From Nonomuraea sp. PA05 (GTDB taxonomy: Bacteria; Actinomycetota; Actinomycetes; Streptosporangiales; Streptosporangiaceae), in assembly GCF_008086045.1 (NCBI RefSeq), contig NZ_VSEY01000053.1, positions 16,004-80,003 of the forward strand: a DNA stretch of 64,000 nucleotides. The letters are read 5' to 3'. This document shows positions 41,770 through 49,918 of the stretch, piece after piece (position 1 is the first letter of the stretch; the number at the start of each line of letters is the position of its first letter). The position numbers and the translations under genes were made by a program. Below the pieces are notes generated by a model. That model worked only from the letters and a program-made list of their open reading frames with translations, did not search any database and was not told where the DNA came from.

Positions 41770-42406
41770 GCACGCAGCAGCTTCCGCAGGGCTCCACGTC
41801 GGGCAGCGCGATCCACAAGCAGCACGTCCTGCGGAAGTAGCCGTCGCCGGCGGGCTCCACGAGCCCGTCGAGCGGCGGCCCGATCTCCTTCAGCAACCGC
41901 AGGTAGTCGCCCCGCACGATGGACGTCAGCGGGTGGGCGACGGCCTCGGCCGTGGAGCCCCACAGCGTGCGCTCCCCCACCTTGGCCATCCGGCTGAGCA
42001 CCTCGACCAGTGGCCGCTGCGACTCCTCCAGCGCCGCGCCGATCACCCCGGCGCCGGACCCCCAGCTCACGCGGGTCGCCGCGATCGTCACCCCGGCGCC
42101 CGACACCTTGAAGTACGTCTCCGCCGCCGGCATGACCGGCACCCGCCCGTCCAGCGCCCATCCGAGCGCCATGGGCAGCGTGTGCCAGTAGCCGTACGTC
42201 TTCCAGAACAGCGCCGCGCCGACGTGGAACGGCGCGCCCCAGCGGGCGGCCGTCTCGTCCACCAGCCGCGTGAGCAGCGTGTACGGCTCCCGCACCAGCT
42301 CGCTCACGGGCGTCCAGCTCTCGTCGGGCTCGATGACGAGGCCGGGCTCCACCCCCAGCACCCCATCGCGCTCCCCGGCCAGCCGCCGGAGCGTCTCGAT
42401 CAGCAC
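41735..42406 (-). CDS. FhuF-like (2Fe-2S)-binding protein
   Basis: The 223-residue protein has a mostly helical body (LVDETAARWGAPFHVGAALFWKTYGYWHTLPMALGWAL). It ends with FRRTCCLWIALPDVEPCGSCCVL, the C-C-x10-C-x2-C pattern that binds a [2Fe-2S] cluster in FhuF-type ferric-siderophore reductases. In actinomycetes such proteins often lie with siderophore transporters. Here the upstream neighbour on the same strand is an MFS transporter gene (30-nt gap). GGGAG lies 8 nt before the GTG at 42406. Its 3' end overlaps the cupin gene by 35 nt in the opposite direction. Confidence 0.82.
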   Translation of the reverse strand: MLIETLRRLAGERDGVLGVEPGLVIEPDESWTPVSELVREPYTLLTRLVDETAARWGAPFHVGAALFWKTYGYWHTLPMALGWALDGRVPVMPAAETYFKVSGAGVTIAATRVSWGSGAGVIGAALEESQRPLVEVLSRMAKVGERTLWGSTAEAVAHPLTSIVRGDYLRLLKEIGPPLDGLVEPAGDGYFRRTCCLWIALPDVEPCGSCCVLRPRARPRARG

Positions 42407-42436
42407 GCGTCGAACTCCCGGAGATCTAAACCTGTT

Positions 42437-43609
42437 CTAGGCCTCGGCTCTTCCCAACGTAGCAGGGCGCCCGGCGAACCATCCGGCCACGATCTGCACC
42501 GCGCACACCCCCAGCCCGGCGACCAGCGGCACCGTCCACCCGCCTGAGGCCTGCCGCAGGAACCCGAACAGCAGCGGCCCCAGCGCCGCGATCACGTACC
42601 CGACGGACTGCGCCACGGCCGACAGCGCCGTCACCTCGGCGGGCCCTGACGGGCGCAGCGCGATGATGAGCAGCGCCAGCGCGAACGAGGCGCCCTGGCC
42701 GATGCCGAGCACGATCATCCACACCCACGGCAGGGTGGCCGGGGCCAGCAGCATGCCCAGGTAGCCGAGCACGGTCAGCACGCCGGCCCCCACCACGTAC
42801 GGGACCTGGGAGGCGCGCCGGCCGGCCAGGACGGGGACGGCCAGCGAGGTGGCGACCTGGACGGCGTTCGTCAGGCTGAGCAGGTAGCCGGCCTGGTCGG
42901 CGGCGAGGCCCGCCTCCAGGAAGATCGTGGGCAGCCAGGCCAGCATGACGTAGAAGGTCAGCGACTGCAGGCCCATGAGCGCGGTGATGTACCAGGTGAC
43001 GCGGCTGCGCAGCACCGTGCCGAACGGGCGGGGCCCGTTCTGGGCGCGCGGCTGCTTGCGCAGCGCCTGCGGCAGCCAGAGCAGCGCCGCCAGGAGAGCG
43101 GGCACGGCGAGCAGCGCCGAGACGCCGCGCCAGCCGTAGCCGGTGGCCTGCTCGATCGGGATCACCAGCGCGGACGCCGCCGCTGCGCCGGCCACCACGC
43201 AGGAGACGTAGACGCCGGTCAGGAGGTTGACCCTGGTCGGGAAGTGCTGCTTGACGACGCCCGGCATGGAGACGTTCATGACGGCGATGGCGGTGGCGGC
43301 CAGGGCGGAGCCGAGGTAGAGGACGGGCGCGCCGTCCAGGCCGCGCAGCACGACGCCCGCGGCGATCACCAGCAGGCCCAGCAACAGCGTGCGGTCGAGC
43401 CCGATGCGCCGCGCGAGCAGCGGCGTGACCGGCCCGAACACGCCCAGGCAGACCACCATGACCGTGGTGATCGCGCCGCCGCCCGCCGGGGTGAGGCCGA
43501 CGTCGTTCATGATCTCGTCGAGGAGGGGGGAGACACCCGCGATGGCCGGGCGCAGGTTGAGCGCGGCCAGGGCGAACCCCGCCACGAGCAATGCGGATCT
43601 CAACGACAT
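42437..43609 (-). CDS. MFS transporter, CynX/NimT-like
   Basis: The 390-residue protein is predicted to have 12 helices. It starts MSLRSALLVAGFALAALNLRPAIAGVSPLLDEIMNDVGLT, the typical opening of CynX/NimT-type exporters (LNLRPAI motif). The second half mirrors it with LLSLTNAVQVATSLAVPVLAGRR. Family members export cyanate, nitroimidazoles or other small drugs. ATG 43609 is preferred over GTG 43627. It is divergent from a LacI-type gene, with a perfect LacI operator between them. The FhuF-like gene lies 30 nt downstream and may be co-transcribed. Confidence 0.88.
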   Translation of the reverse strand: MSLRSALLVAGFALAALNLRPAIAGVSPLLDEIMNDVGLTPAGGGAITTVMVVCLGVFGPVTPLLARRIGLDRTLLLGLLVIAAGVVLRGLDGAPVLYLGSALAATAIAVMNVSMPGVVKQHFPTRVNLLTGVYVSCVVAGAAAASALVIPIEQATGYGWRGVSALLAVPALLAALLWLPQALRKQPRAQNGPRPFGTVLRSRVTWYITALMGLQSLTFYVMLAWLPTIFLEAGLAADQAGYLLSLTNAVQVATSLAVPVLAGRRASQVPYVVGAGVLTVLGYLGMLLAPATLPWVWMIVLGIGQGASFALALLIIALRPSGPAEVTALSAVAQSVGYVIAALGPLLFGFLRQASGGWTVPLVAGLGVCAVQIVAGWFAGRPATLGRAEA

Positions 43610-43633
43610 AGGGGACCACTCTCGCACAAGCCC

Positions 43634-43649
43634 TTGACAACGTTGTCTG
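43634..43649. promoter_or_regulatory. LacI-type operator between the MFS and LacI genes
   Basis: TTGACAACGTTGTCTG contains the perfect CG-centred palindrome GACAACGTTGTC (43636-43647). The first six bases also make a TTGACA -35 box for the LacI gene. The same palindrome recurs at 59038-59049. Confidence 0.75.
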
Positions 43650-43677
43650 CCCCTCCCACATGAGAAATGATCCAGGC

Positions 43678-44670
43678 GTGAGACCGACGATGAAGGACGT
43701 CGCCTCGGCGGCGGGCGTGGCGCTCAAGACCGTCTCGCGCGTCGTGAACGGCGAGCCCGGCGTGCATCCCGCCACCGCCGAGCGGGTGCGCACTGCCATC
43801 GACCGGCTGGGATACAGCCGCAACGAGAGCGCCCGGGTGCTGCGCAGAGGCAGGACCGCCACGATCGGGCTGGTCATCGAGGACGTCGCCGACCCGTTCT
43901 ACTCGGGCCTGAGCCGGGCCGTCGAGGACGTGGTCATCGACCACGGCTGCCTGCTGCTCAGCGGCTCGTCCGGGGAGCAACCAGGCAGGGAGCGGGAGCT
44001 GGTCGAGACGTTCTGCGCGCGCCGCGTGGACGGGCTCATCCTGGTGCCGGCGGGCGACGACCACACGTACCTGCGGCCCGAGCTGGAGGCGGGCACCCCG
44101 GCGGTGTTCGCCGACCGGCCGCCCGGCGCGGGCATCGACGTGGACACCGTGCTCACCGACAACGTGGGCGGGGCCGGGCAGGCGATCCGGCACCTCATGA
44201 CGCACGGTCATCGGCGGATCGCCATGCTCGGTGACGACCCGGCCATCTTCACGGCCGCCCAGCGGCTGCTCGGCTACCGGGAGGAGCTGGGCGGGCTCTT
44301 CGACGAGCGGCTGGTGTCGATGCGTCCGCCGGGGCTCGACGCCGCGCGTGAGGAGCTGGCGCGGATGTTCGCGCTGGACGATCCGCCGACGGCGCTGTTC
44401 ACCGGGAACGGGCGGCACACCGTGACCACCCTGCGGGCTCTGGAGGGGCGGCGGGTGGCGCTGGTGGGGTTCGACGACTTCGAGCTCGCCGATCTGCTGC
44501 GGCCGGGGGTGAGCGTGGTGGCGCAGGATCCGTCGTGGATGGGGCGGGTCTCGGCCGAGCTGCTGTTCCGCCGCCTGCGCGGCGACGTGGGGCCGTCCGA
44601 GCACATCGAGCTGCCCGTACGGCTCATTCCCCGGGGGTCGGGTGAGCTGGCCCCGGAAGACCAGAGGTAG
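43678..44670 (+). CDS. LacI-family transcriptional regulator
   Basis: The 330-residue protein has the helix-turn-helix RPTMKDVASAAGVALKTVSRVVNGEPGVHPATAERVRTAIDRLGY and an effector domain with FYSGLSRAVEDVVIDHGCLLL, RRVDGLILVPAG, THGHRRIAMLGDD and LVGFDDFELADLLRPGVSVVAQDP. ATG 43660 is in frame upstream, but it would fall in the -10 region expected from the TTGACA in the operator, so GTG 43678 is preferred. It probably binds GACAACGTTGTC both here and upstream of the sugar ABC operon at 59 kb. Its last 47 nt overlap the end of the convergent MFS gene. Confidence 0.9.
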   Translation: MRPTMKDVASAAGVALKTVSRVVNGEPGVHPATAERVRTAIDRLGYSRNESARVLRRGRTATIGLVIEDVADPFYSGLSRAVEDVVIDHGCLLLSGSSGEQPGRERELVETFCARRVDGLILVPAGDDHTYLRPELEAGTPAVFADRPPGAGIDVDTVLTDNVGGAGQAIRHLMTHGHRRIAMLGDDPAIFTAAQRLLGYREELGGLFDERLVSMRPPGLDAAREELARMFALDDPPTALFTGNGRHTVTTLRALEGRRVALVGFDDFELADLLRPGVSVVAQDPSWMGRVSAELLFRRLRGDVGPSEHIELPVRLIPRGSGELAPEDQR

Positions 44671-45850
44671 AGATCACCCGCGCGGGCCTCAACACGCGTG
44701 CCAGCGCGACCGCCACCACAATCCCCATCGCCCCCGACACGGCGATCGCCTCCCCCGGCCCGGCCACCTCTCCCAGCCCTCCGACCAGCGCCGCCCCGGC
44801 CGCCTGCCCCGTCATGAGCCCCGCCGACTGCAACCCGAATGCCTGCCCCCGCACCTCCTCCGGCACCGCGTCCACGAACCGCCGCTGCAACCCGAGCTGG
44901 TAGGCCAGCCCCGCCGTGGCCAGCGCCGCGAGAACGGCCGCCCACGCGACCCCGGGCGCGAGAGCGAACCCCAGCCACGGCACCCCCAGCAACACGGCCA
45001 GCGGCAACGACAGCCGCTCCCGGCCGCCGGGCGTCACGAACCGCCCGACCGCGAACTCCCCCACCGCCATCCCCCCGGCCGCCGCCGCGAGCACCACCCC
45101 CGCCTGCCCCTGCCCGCCGAGGTAGGGCACCACCATCGCCTCGGCCCCCGCCAGGCAGACGGGCGGCAGCCACCCGGCCAGCAGCAGTCCGCGCACCCGC
45201 CCGTCGGCCAGCAGCCGCCGGTTGACCTGGAGGGTCTGCCGCACCGCGCCCCGCTGCCCCGCACCCCGAGCCCGCGTGAAAGGCAGCCCGGCCCGCAGCA
45301 CCACGGCCCCCAGCACGGACAGCCCGGCCGTGACCCCGAGGGCTCCCGACGGCCCGGCGAAGGCCAGGAACGCGCCGCCGACCGCCAGCCCGAGTATCTG
45401 CCCGCCGGCCGAGGCGACGTTGAGCACCGACCGTCCCAGCACGAACGCGTCCCCCGGCAGCACCTCGGGCAGCATGGCGGCCCGCGCCGCGAAGAACACC
45501 GGCGAGAGCAGCCCGGTGCCGATGACGAGCGCCAGCATCGCCCACACGGGCATCCCGGCCCAGGCCAGCAGCGCGCAGGTGACCGCCCTGATCAGCTCGC
45601 CCGCCACCATGAGCGCCCGCGCAGGCACCCGGTCGGCCAGGGAGAGCAGGAACAGCCCGCCGAAGATGAACGGCAGCCACCCGGCCATGTACGCCGCGGC
45701 GGACAGTCCGGGCGACCCGGTCCGCTCGTACACCAGCACCGACAGCGCCAGCATCTTGATCGAGTCGCCGACGATCAGCAGCACGAAGCCGGCGAACAGG
45801 ACCCGGAACTCCTTGACGGCGAACACCTCGCCGAACGTCGCACCTTTCAC
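44624..45850 (-). CDS. MFS transporter (EntS/MFS_3-like)
   Basis: The 408-residue protein is predicted to have 12 helices. FRVLFAGFVLLIVGDSIKMLALSVLVYERTGSPGLSAAAYMAGWLPFIFGGLFLLSLADRVPARALMV is the MFS_3 opening with the conserved loop 2-3 DR..R. The family includes the enterobactin exporter EntS and macrolide pumps. It is divergent from an ArsR-type regulator, a common arrangement for inducible efflux. The start is GTG at 45850 with GGGGAC nearby. Its 3' end overlaps the LacI gene at 43678 by 47 nt. Confidence 0.87.
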   Translation of the reverse strand: MKGATFGEVFAVKEFRVLFAGFVLLIVGDSIKMLALSVLVYERTGSPGLSAAAYMAGWLPFIFGGLFLLSLADRVPARALMVAGELIRAVTCALLAWAGMPVWAMLALVIGTGLLSPVFFAARAAMLPEVLPGDAFVLGRSVLNVASAGGQILGLAVGGAFLAFAGPSGALGVTAGLSVLGAVVLRAGLPFTRARGAGQRGAVRQTLQVNRRLLADGRVRGLLLAGWLPPVCLAGAEAMVVPYLGGQGQAGVVLAAAAGGMAVGEFAVGRFVTPGGRERLSLPLAVLLGVPWLGFALAPGVAWAAVLAALATAGLAYQLGLQRRFVDAVPEEVRGQAFGLQSAGLMTGQAAGAALVGGLGEVAGPGEAIAVSGAMGIVVAVALARVLRPARVISTSGLPGPAHPTPGE

Positions 45851-45891
45851 GTCCCCGATGCTCGGGCCACCCCTCCCGCCGGAGCGACTTC

Positions 45892-45907
45892 TTCGGATAT
45901 AACCGAA
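45892..45907. promoter_or_regulatory. ArsR operator overlapping a leaderless -10 element
   Basis: TTCGGATATAACCGAA has 5-bp inverted arms (TTCGG/CCGAA). TATAAC (45898-45903) is a -10 element 6 nt before the GTG at 45910. A repressor on the palindrome would block this promoter; the divergent MFS start is only 42 nt away. Confidence 0.6.
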
Positions 45908-45909
45908 AG

Positions 45910-46884
45910 GTGCTGGTGACGATCGAGGTCGTTCCGCAGGATCTGATGGCGAGCAGGTTCGCGATCTCCCCCTTGATCGAGACCATGCACGCGCAGTGGG
46001 TGCTGGCGGGCCGCTACCGGGCGGGCGCCCACGGCCCTTGGGTGGCTCGATGGCGCGAGGCCCACAGGGAGCTGATGCGGCGGCACCCCGTGCTGCGGGC
46101 CGCCGGAGCGGTCAGCGGCAACAGGGGTGACGCGAACGTGGACTTCATCGCGCCGCCGCCGACCGCGGTGGACGTACCGTTCGAGGCGGAGCTGGCGGCC
46201 ATGCGGGCGACCCCGCCGGCGCAGGCGCGGGCGGAGATCGAGCGGGTGCTGGCCAAGCGCCCCCCGGTGGCCCGCTGGGTCAGGGAGCTGCTACTGGCGC
46301 CGGGGGTGGTGACGCGGTTCGCGGACGCGTACGAGGCGTTGTGGACGGAGATCCTCGCGCACGACTGGCCGCGCTTCCGTGCGATCCTGCAGCGGGACGT
46401 GGCCTACCGCGCCGGGCGGCTGGCCGCGTACGGCTGGCAGGCGGCGCTGGAGGACCTCAGCCCGAGGGTGCACTGGCGGGCCGGCGGCCGGATCGAGATC
46501 GAGATGACCTCGTCGGGCGACCACCGGCTCGGCGGCAAGGGGCTGCTCTTCGTGCCCTCGGCGTTCATGGAGACCATCGGCACCTATCTGGAGGACGACT
46601 GGCCGTACGCGATGGTCTATCCGGCCAGGGGCATCGCGGCCGCGCCCGCCCCGCCGCCGCGGGACCTGGCCTCGCTGATCGGGCGCAGCCGGGCCCGCAT
46701 CCTGGCCGAGTTGTCCGAGCCCGCCACCACCACCCAGCTCGCCGCCCTGCTCGGGCAGAGCGTGGGCACCGCGGGCGGGCACATCGCCGCGCTGCGCAGG
46801 ACGGGGCTGATCGCGGGCACCCGTACGGGCCGCAGCGTGCTGTACGCGCGCACGCCTCTCGGCGATGCGCTGGTCAACGGCTAG
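45910..46884 (+). CDS. ArsR-family regulator with DUF5937 domain
   Basis: The 324-residue protein has the DUF5937 layout of actinobacterial ArsR proteins. A long N-terminal sensor region (VVPQDLMASRFAISPLIETMHAQWVLAG, AYEALWTEILAHDWPRFRAILQRDVAYRAGRLAAYG, GLLFVPSAF) leads to a C-terminal winged helix (IGRSRARILAELSEPATTTQLAALLGQSVGTAGGHIAALRRTGLIAGTRTGRSVLYARTPLG). It probably represses the divergent MFS gene and itself. The transcript is leaderless: TATAAC ends 6 nt before the GTG. Confidence 0.88.
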   Translation: MLVTIEVVPQDLMASRFAISPLIETMHAQWVLAGRYRAGAHGPWVARWREAHRELMRRHPVLRAAGAVSGNRGDANVDFIAPPPTAVDVPFEAELAAMRATPPAQARAEIERVLAKRPPVARWVRELLLAPGVVTRFADAYEALWTEILAHDWPRFRAILQRDVAYRAGRLAAYGWQAALEDLSPRVHWRAGGRIEIEMTSSGDHRLGGKGLLFVPSAFMETIGTYLEDDWPYAMVYPARGIAAAPAPPPRDLASLIGRSRARILAELSEPATTTQLAALLGQSVGTAGGHIAALRRTGLIAGTRTGRSVLYARTPLGDALVNG

Positions 46885-46930
46885 CCTGTGCTCCGGTAAG
46901 CACAAAGCTATAGTGGTTGCGCATCAGTTC

Positions 46931-46944
46931 TGCAAATCTGTTCA
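46931..46944 (-). promoter_or_regulatory. Candidate SorC-family box upstream of the regulator gene
   Basis: Read on the minus strand this is TGAACAGATTTGCA. It matches 11 of 14 positions of TGAACAATTTTGCT at 47930-47943, in front of the transport operon. It suggests autoregulation. Confidence 0.45.
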
Positions 46945-46966
46945 CGGATCCCCATGGAGCGCGCGC

Positions 46967-47932
46967 ATGAATGCCGCCGACACCGTCCCCGAGGCTCAGG
47001 CCAGATTCCCCCACGAGCTGATGTACGCGGCGGCCCAGCAGTACTACCTGGAGGACGCCACCCAGGGCGACATCGCCAAACGCCTGGGCGTCAGCAGGGC
47101 GACCGTGAGCCGGCTGCTCACCGAGGCCCGCAAGCAGGGCATCGTCGAGATCAAGGTGCACCGCCCGGCCGCGCTCGGCGACGGCCCGCTGGCCGCCGAG
47201 GTGGCACAGGCGCTCGGCCTGGACCGGGTGCACCTGGTGCCCAAGGTCAGCGGCCCCGCGCTGGGCCCGTGGCTCGCCCCCGGGGTGACCCGCGCGCTGG
47301 CCACCGTCGGCCTGGAGTCGGGTGACGTGGTGCTGGTCTCCTCGGGCACCACGGTGTACGAGTGCGCCCGCGAGTGCCTCGGCCACTACCCGGGCGTCAC
47401 GATCGCCCCGGCCGTGGGCGGCCAGGAGGAGCCGCAGCCCTGGTTCCAGACCAACGAGACCACCCGCATCCTGGCCGAGCGTGTCGGCGGCGTGCCCGCC
47501 TACCTCTACGCGCCCGCGCTGCCGGGCCCCGAGCTGTTCTACTCGCTGCAGCACGAGCCGTCCGTGCGCCGCGTGATGGACCTGTGGGCGCACGCCAAAT
47601 GCGCCGTCGTCGGCGTCGGCTCGCCCCCGCTGACCAGGCAGATGGTGCCGTCGCTGATGCCTCGCGACGCCGAGGGCCTGCGCCAGGCGGTGGGCGACGT
47701 GTGCATGCGGATCTACGACCGCGACGGCGCGCCCGTCACCTATCCGGGCAGCGAGCGCCTGGTGGCGGCCAAGCCCGAGGAGCTGCGCCGCATCCCGCAC
47801 ACGATCGCCGTCGCGGTCGGCGCGGAGAAGGTGCTCTCGATCGTGGCCGGGGCCAAGGGCGGCTACTTCAACCAGCTCGTCACGGACACGCCGACGGCGG
47901 AGGGCCTCCTGGCAGCCGCTCACCAGCTCTGA
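46967..47932 (+). CDS. SorC/DeoR-type sugar-binding transcriptional regulator
   Basis: The 321-residue protein has a short N-terminal helix-turn-helix (ELMYAAAQQYYLEDATQGDIAKRLGVSRATVSRLLTEARKQGIVEIKVH). A sugar-phosphate-binding domain of the SorC/LsrR/CggR type follows (DVVLVSSGTTVYECARECLG, VVGVGSPP, YDRDGAPV, IPHTIAVAVGAEKVLSIVAGAKGGYFNQLVTDTPTAEGLLA). Effectors of this family are phosphorylated sugars. The two FGGY kinases of the downstream operon could make one. ATG 46967 has GGAG 6-7 nt upstream. The promoter of the transport operon begins right at its stop codon. Confidence 0.9.
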   Translation: MNAADTVPEAQARFPHELMYAAAQQYYLEDATQGDIAKRLGVSRATVSRLLTEARKQGIVEIKVHRPAALGDGPLAAEVAQALGLDRVHLVPKVSGPALGPWLAPGVTRALATVGLESGDVVLVSSGTTVYECARECLGHYPGVTIAPAVGGQEEPQPWFQTNETTRILAERVGGVPAYLYAPALPGPELFYSLQHEPSVRRVMDLWAHAKCAVVGVGSPPLTRQMVPSLMPRDAEGLRQAVGDVCMRIYDRDGAPVTYPGSERLVAAKPEELRRIPHTIAVAVGAEKVLSIVAGAKGGYFNQLVTDTPTAEGLLAAAHQL

Positions 47933-47972
47933 ACAATTTTGCTGGACAAAGTTTCTGAACGCGCGCTAACGT
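47930..47972 (+). promoter_or_regulatory. SorC box and promoter of the sugar-transport operon
   Basis: TGAACAATTTTGCT (47930-47943) overlaps the SorC stop codon. TGGACA (47943-47948) and TAACGT (47967-47972) form -35 and -10 boxes with an 18-bp spacer. The mRNA leader is about 85 nt, ending in GAGGA before the GTG at 48063. Confidence 0.6.
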
Positions 47973-48062
47973 GAGCCGCACCACAGGGTGTGCGCTCCAG
48001 TGAAGGCGTTCCCTGTGTCGGGGGCAGGTGCGTTCAACCCGGCGTAAGTGAGGAAACAACCC

Positions 48063-49157
48063 GTGAACAGAGCTCAGATGCGGACCTCCGCGTTCGCCGC
48101 AGTGGCAGTGCTCGCAGGCTCGATGCTGGCGGCCTGCGGCTCGGGCGCAGGCTCGGACGCCGGCGCAGGCGCGAGCGGGGGCACCGGCGGCGGCGACGGC
48201 GGCAAGGTCGCCTTCCTCATGCCCGACCTCGCCTCGACCAGGTACGAGCTGCAGGACAAGCCGCTGTTCGAGGCCAAGATGAAGCAGCTCTGCCCGACCT
48301 GCGAGGTCATCTACCAGAACGCCGACTCCGACGCCGCCAAGCAGCAGCAACAGGCCAACTCCGCGCTCGCCCAGGGCGTCAAGGCCATCGTGATCGACCC
48401 GGTCGACTCCGCCGCGGCGGCCACCATCGTCAAGTCCGCGCAGTCGCAGCAGGTCCCGATCATCGCCTACGACCGGCCGATCCCGGCCACGCCGGCCGAC
48501 TACTACATCTCGTTCGACAACGAGAAGATCGGCTCCATGATCGCGCAGTCGCTGGTCGACCACCTCAAGGCCGAGAAGGCCGAGGGCGGCATCCTCCAGG
48601 TCAACGGCTCGCCCACGGACGCCGCCGCGCAGCTCATCAAGAAGGGCATCCACAGCGCGGTGGACCCGAGCGGCTTCAAGCTGCTGGCCGAGTACGACAC
48701 CCCCGACTGGCAGCCGGAGAAGGCGCAGACCTGGGTCAGCGGCCAGATCACCCAGTTCAAGGACCAGATCGTCGGCGTGGTCGCCGCCAACGACGGCACC
48801 GGCGGCGGCTCGATCGCCGCGTTCAAGGCCGCGGGCGTGAAGGTGCCGCCGGTCACCGGCAACGACGCCGAGGTGGCCGCCGCCCAGCGCATCATCGCGG
48901 GCGACCAGTACAACACGATCTCCAAGCCCATCAAGATCGTCGCCGAGGCGTCGGCGAACGCCGCCTGGGAGTTCATCCAGGGCAAGAAGCCGGCAGGCAA
49001 GACGACCCTCTACGAGACGCCGTCCGAGCTGTTCGTGCCCACGGTCGTGACCACGGAGAACATCAAGGAAGTGCTGTTCGACAGCGGCATCATGAAGGCC
49101 GCCGACGTCTGCACGGGCGAGTACGCCAAGGGCTGCGCGGACCTCGGGATCCAGTGA
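48063..49157 (+). CDS. Sugar ABC transporter substrate-binding lipoprotein (RbsB/XylF-like)
   Basis: The roughly 364-residue protein has a lipoprotein signal (RTSAFAAVAVLAGSMLAACGSG). The type I sugar-binding fold follows (KVAFLMPDLASTRYELQDKPLFEAKMKQL, NADSDAAKQQQQANSALAQGVKAIVIDPVDSAAAATIV, VVAANDGTGGGSIAAFKAAG, VTGNDAEVAAAQRIIAGDQYNTI). It is nearest in style to xylose/ribose/AI-2 binding proteins. It delivers the substrate to the permease encoded two genes downstream. GTG 48063, with GAGG 9 nt upstream, is preferred over the in-frame GTG at 48048. Its TGA overlaps the ATG of the ATPase gene. Confidence 0.92.
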   Translation: MNRAQMRTSAFAAVAVLAGSMLAACGSGAGSDAGAGASGGTGGGDGGKVAFLMPDLASTRYELQDKPLFEAKMKQLCPTCEVIYQNADSDAAKQQQQANSALAQGVKAIVIDPVDSAAAATIVKSAQSQQVPIIAYDRPIPATPADYYISFDNEKIGSMIAQSLVDHLKAEKAEGGILQVNGSPTDAAAQLIKKGIHSAVDPSGFKLLAEYDTPDWQPEKAQTWVSGQITQFKDQIVGVVAANDGTGGGSIAAFKAAGVKVPPVTGNDAEVAAAQRIIAGDQYNTISKPIKIVAEASANAAWEFIQGKKPAGKTTLYETPSELFVPTVVTTENIKEVLFDSGIMKAADVCTGEYAKGCADLGIQ

Positions 49158-49918
49158 TGAGCGTTCTGTCCCTGCGCGGGATCAGCAAGACCTTCGGCGC
49201 CGTGGCCGCGCTCACCGACATCGAGCTCGACGTCGCGGCCGGCCAGGTCGTCGCCGTCGTGGGCGACAACGGCGCGGGCAAGTCGACGCTGGTCAAGATC
49301 CTCTCCGGGGTGCATCCGCCGGACGGCGGCACGATCACGTTCGAGGGCCGCGAGGTGGACATCCCCACCCCGGCCGCCGCCCACAGGCTCGGCATCGCCA
49401 CCGTCTTCCAGGACCTGGCGCTCTGCGAGAACCTCAACGTGATCCAGAACCTCTTCCTCGGCCAGGAGATCCGCCCGCTGCGCCTGAACGACGTGGCCAT
49501 GGAGACCCGCTCGTGGGAGCTGCTCCGCCAGCTCTCCGCCAAGATCCCGAGCGTGCGGGTGCCGGTCGCGGCGCTGTCGGGCGGCCAGCGGCAGACGGTG
49601 GCCATCGCCAGGTCGCTGCTCGGCGACCCGAAGGTCATCATCCTGGACGAGCCCACCGCCGCACTCGGCGTGGCACAGACGGCCGAGGTGCTCAACCTGG
49701 TCGAGCGGCTGCGCGAGAACGGCCTGGGCGTCATCATGATCAGCCACAACATGGCGGACGTGAAGGCCGTCGCCGACACCGTCGCGGTGCTGCGGCTCGG
49801 CCGCAACAACGGGGTGTTCGAGGTGGACAGCGTCTCCGCCGAGGACATCATCGCCGCCATCACGGGCGCCACCGACAACGTGGTGTCCCGGCGAGCTCAG
49901 AGGGGACAGCAGTCGTGA
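49157..49918 (+). CDS. Sugar ABC transporter ATP-binding protein, single-domain (FrcA-like)
   Basis: The 253-residue protein has one nucleotide-binding domain: Walker A GDNGAGKSTLVKIL, Q-loop ATVFQDLALCENLNV, signature LSGGQRQTVAIARSL, Walker B VIILDEPTAALGV, then SHN in place of the usual SHD. Most ribose/xylose-type importers use a double-length ATPase (about 500 residues). Single-domain forms occur in FrcBCA-type fructose systems and must dimerise. The ATG overlaps the TGA of the binding-protein gene, and its own TGA overlaps the GTG of the permease gene. Confidence 0.92.
   Translation: MSVLSLRGISKTFGAVAALTDIELDVAAGQVVAVVGDNGAGKSTLVKILSGVHPPDGGTITFEGREVDIPTPAAAHRLGIATVFQDLALCENLNVIQNLFLGQEIRPLRLNDVAMETRSWELLRQLSAKIPSVRVPVAALSGGQRQTVAIARSLLGDPKVIILDEPTAALGVAQTAEVLNLVERLRENGLGVIMISHNMADVKAVADTVAVLRLGRNNGVFEVDSVSAEDIIAAITGATDNVVSRRAQRGQQS

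Noticed and set aside
42407..42440. Iron box (IdeR/DmdR) upstream of the FhuF-like gene
   Set aside because: The AT-rich stretch AGAACAGGTTTAGAT does not match the 19-bp palindromic consensus well enough.
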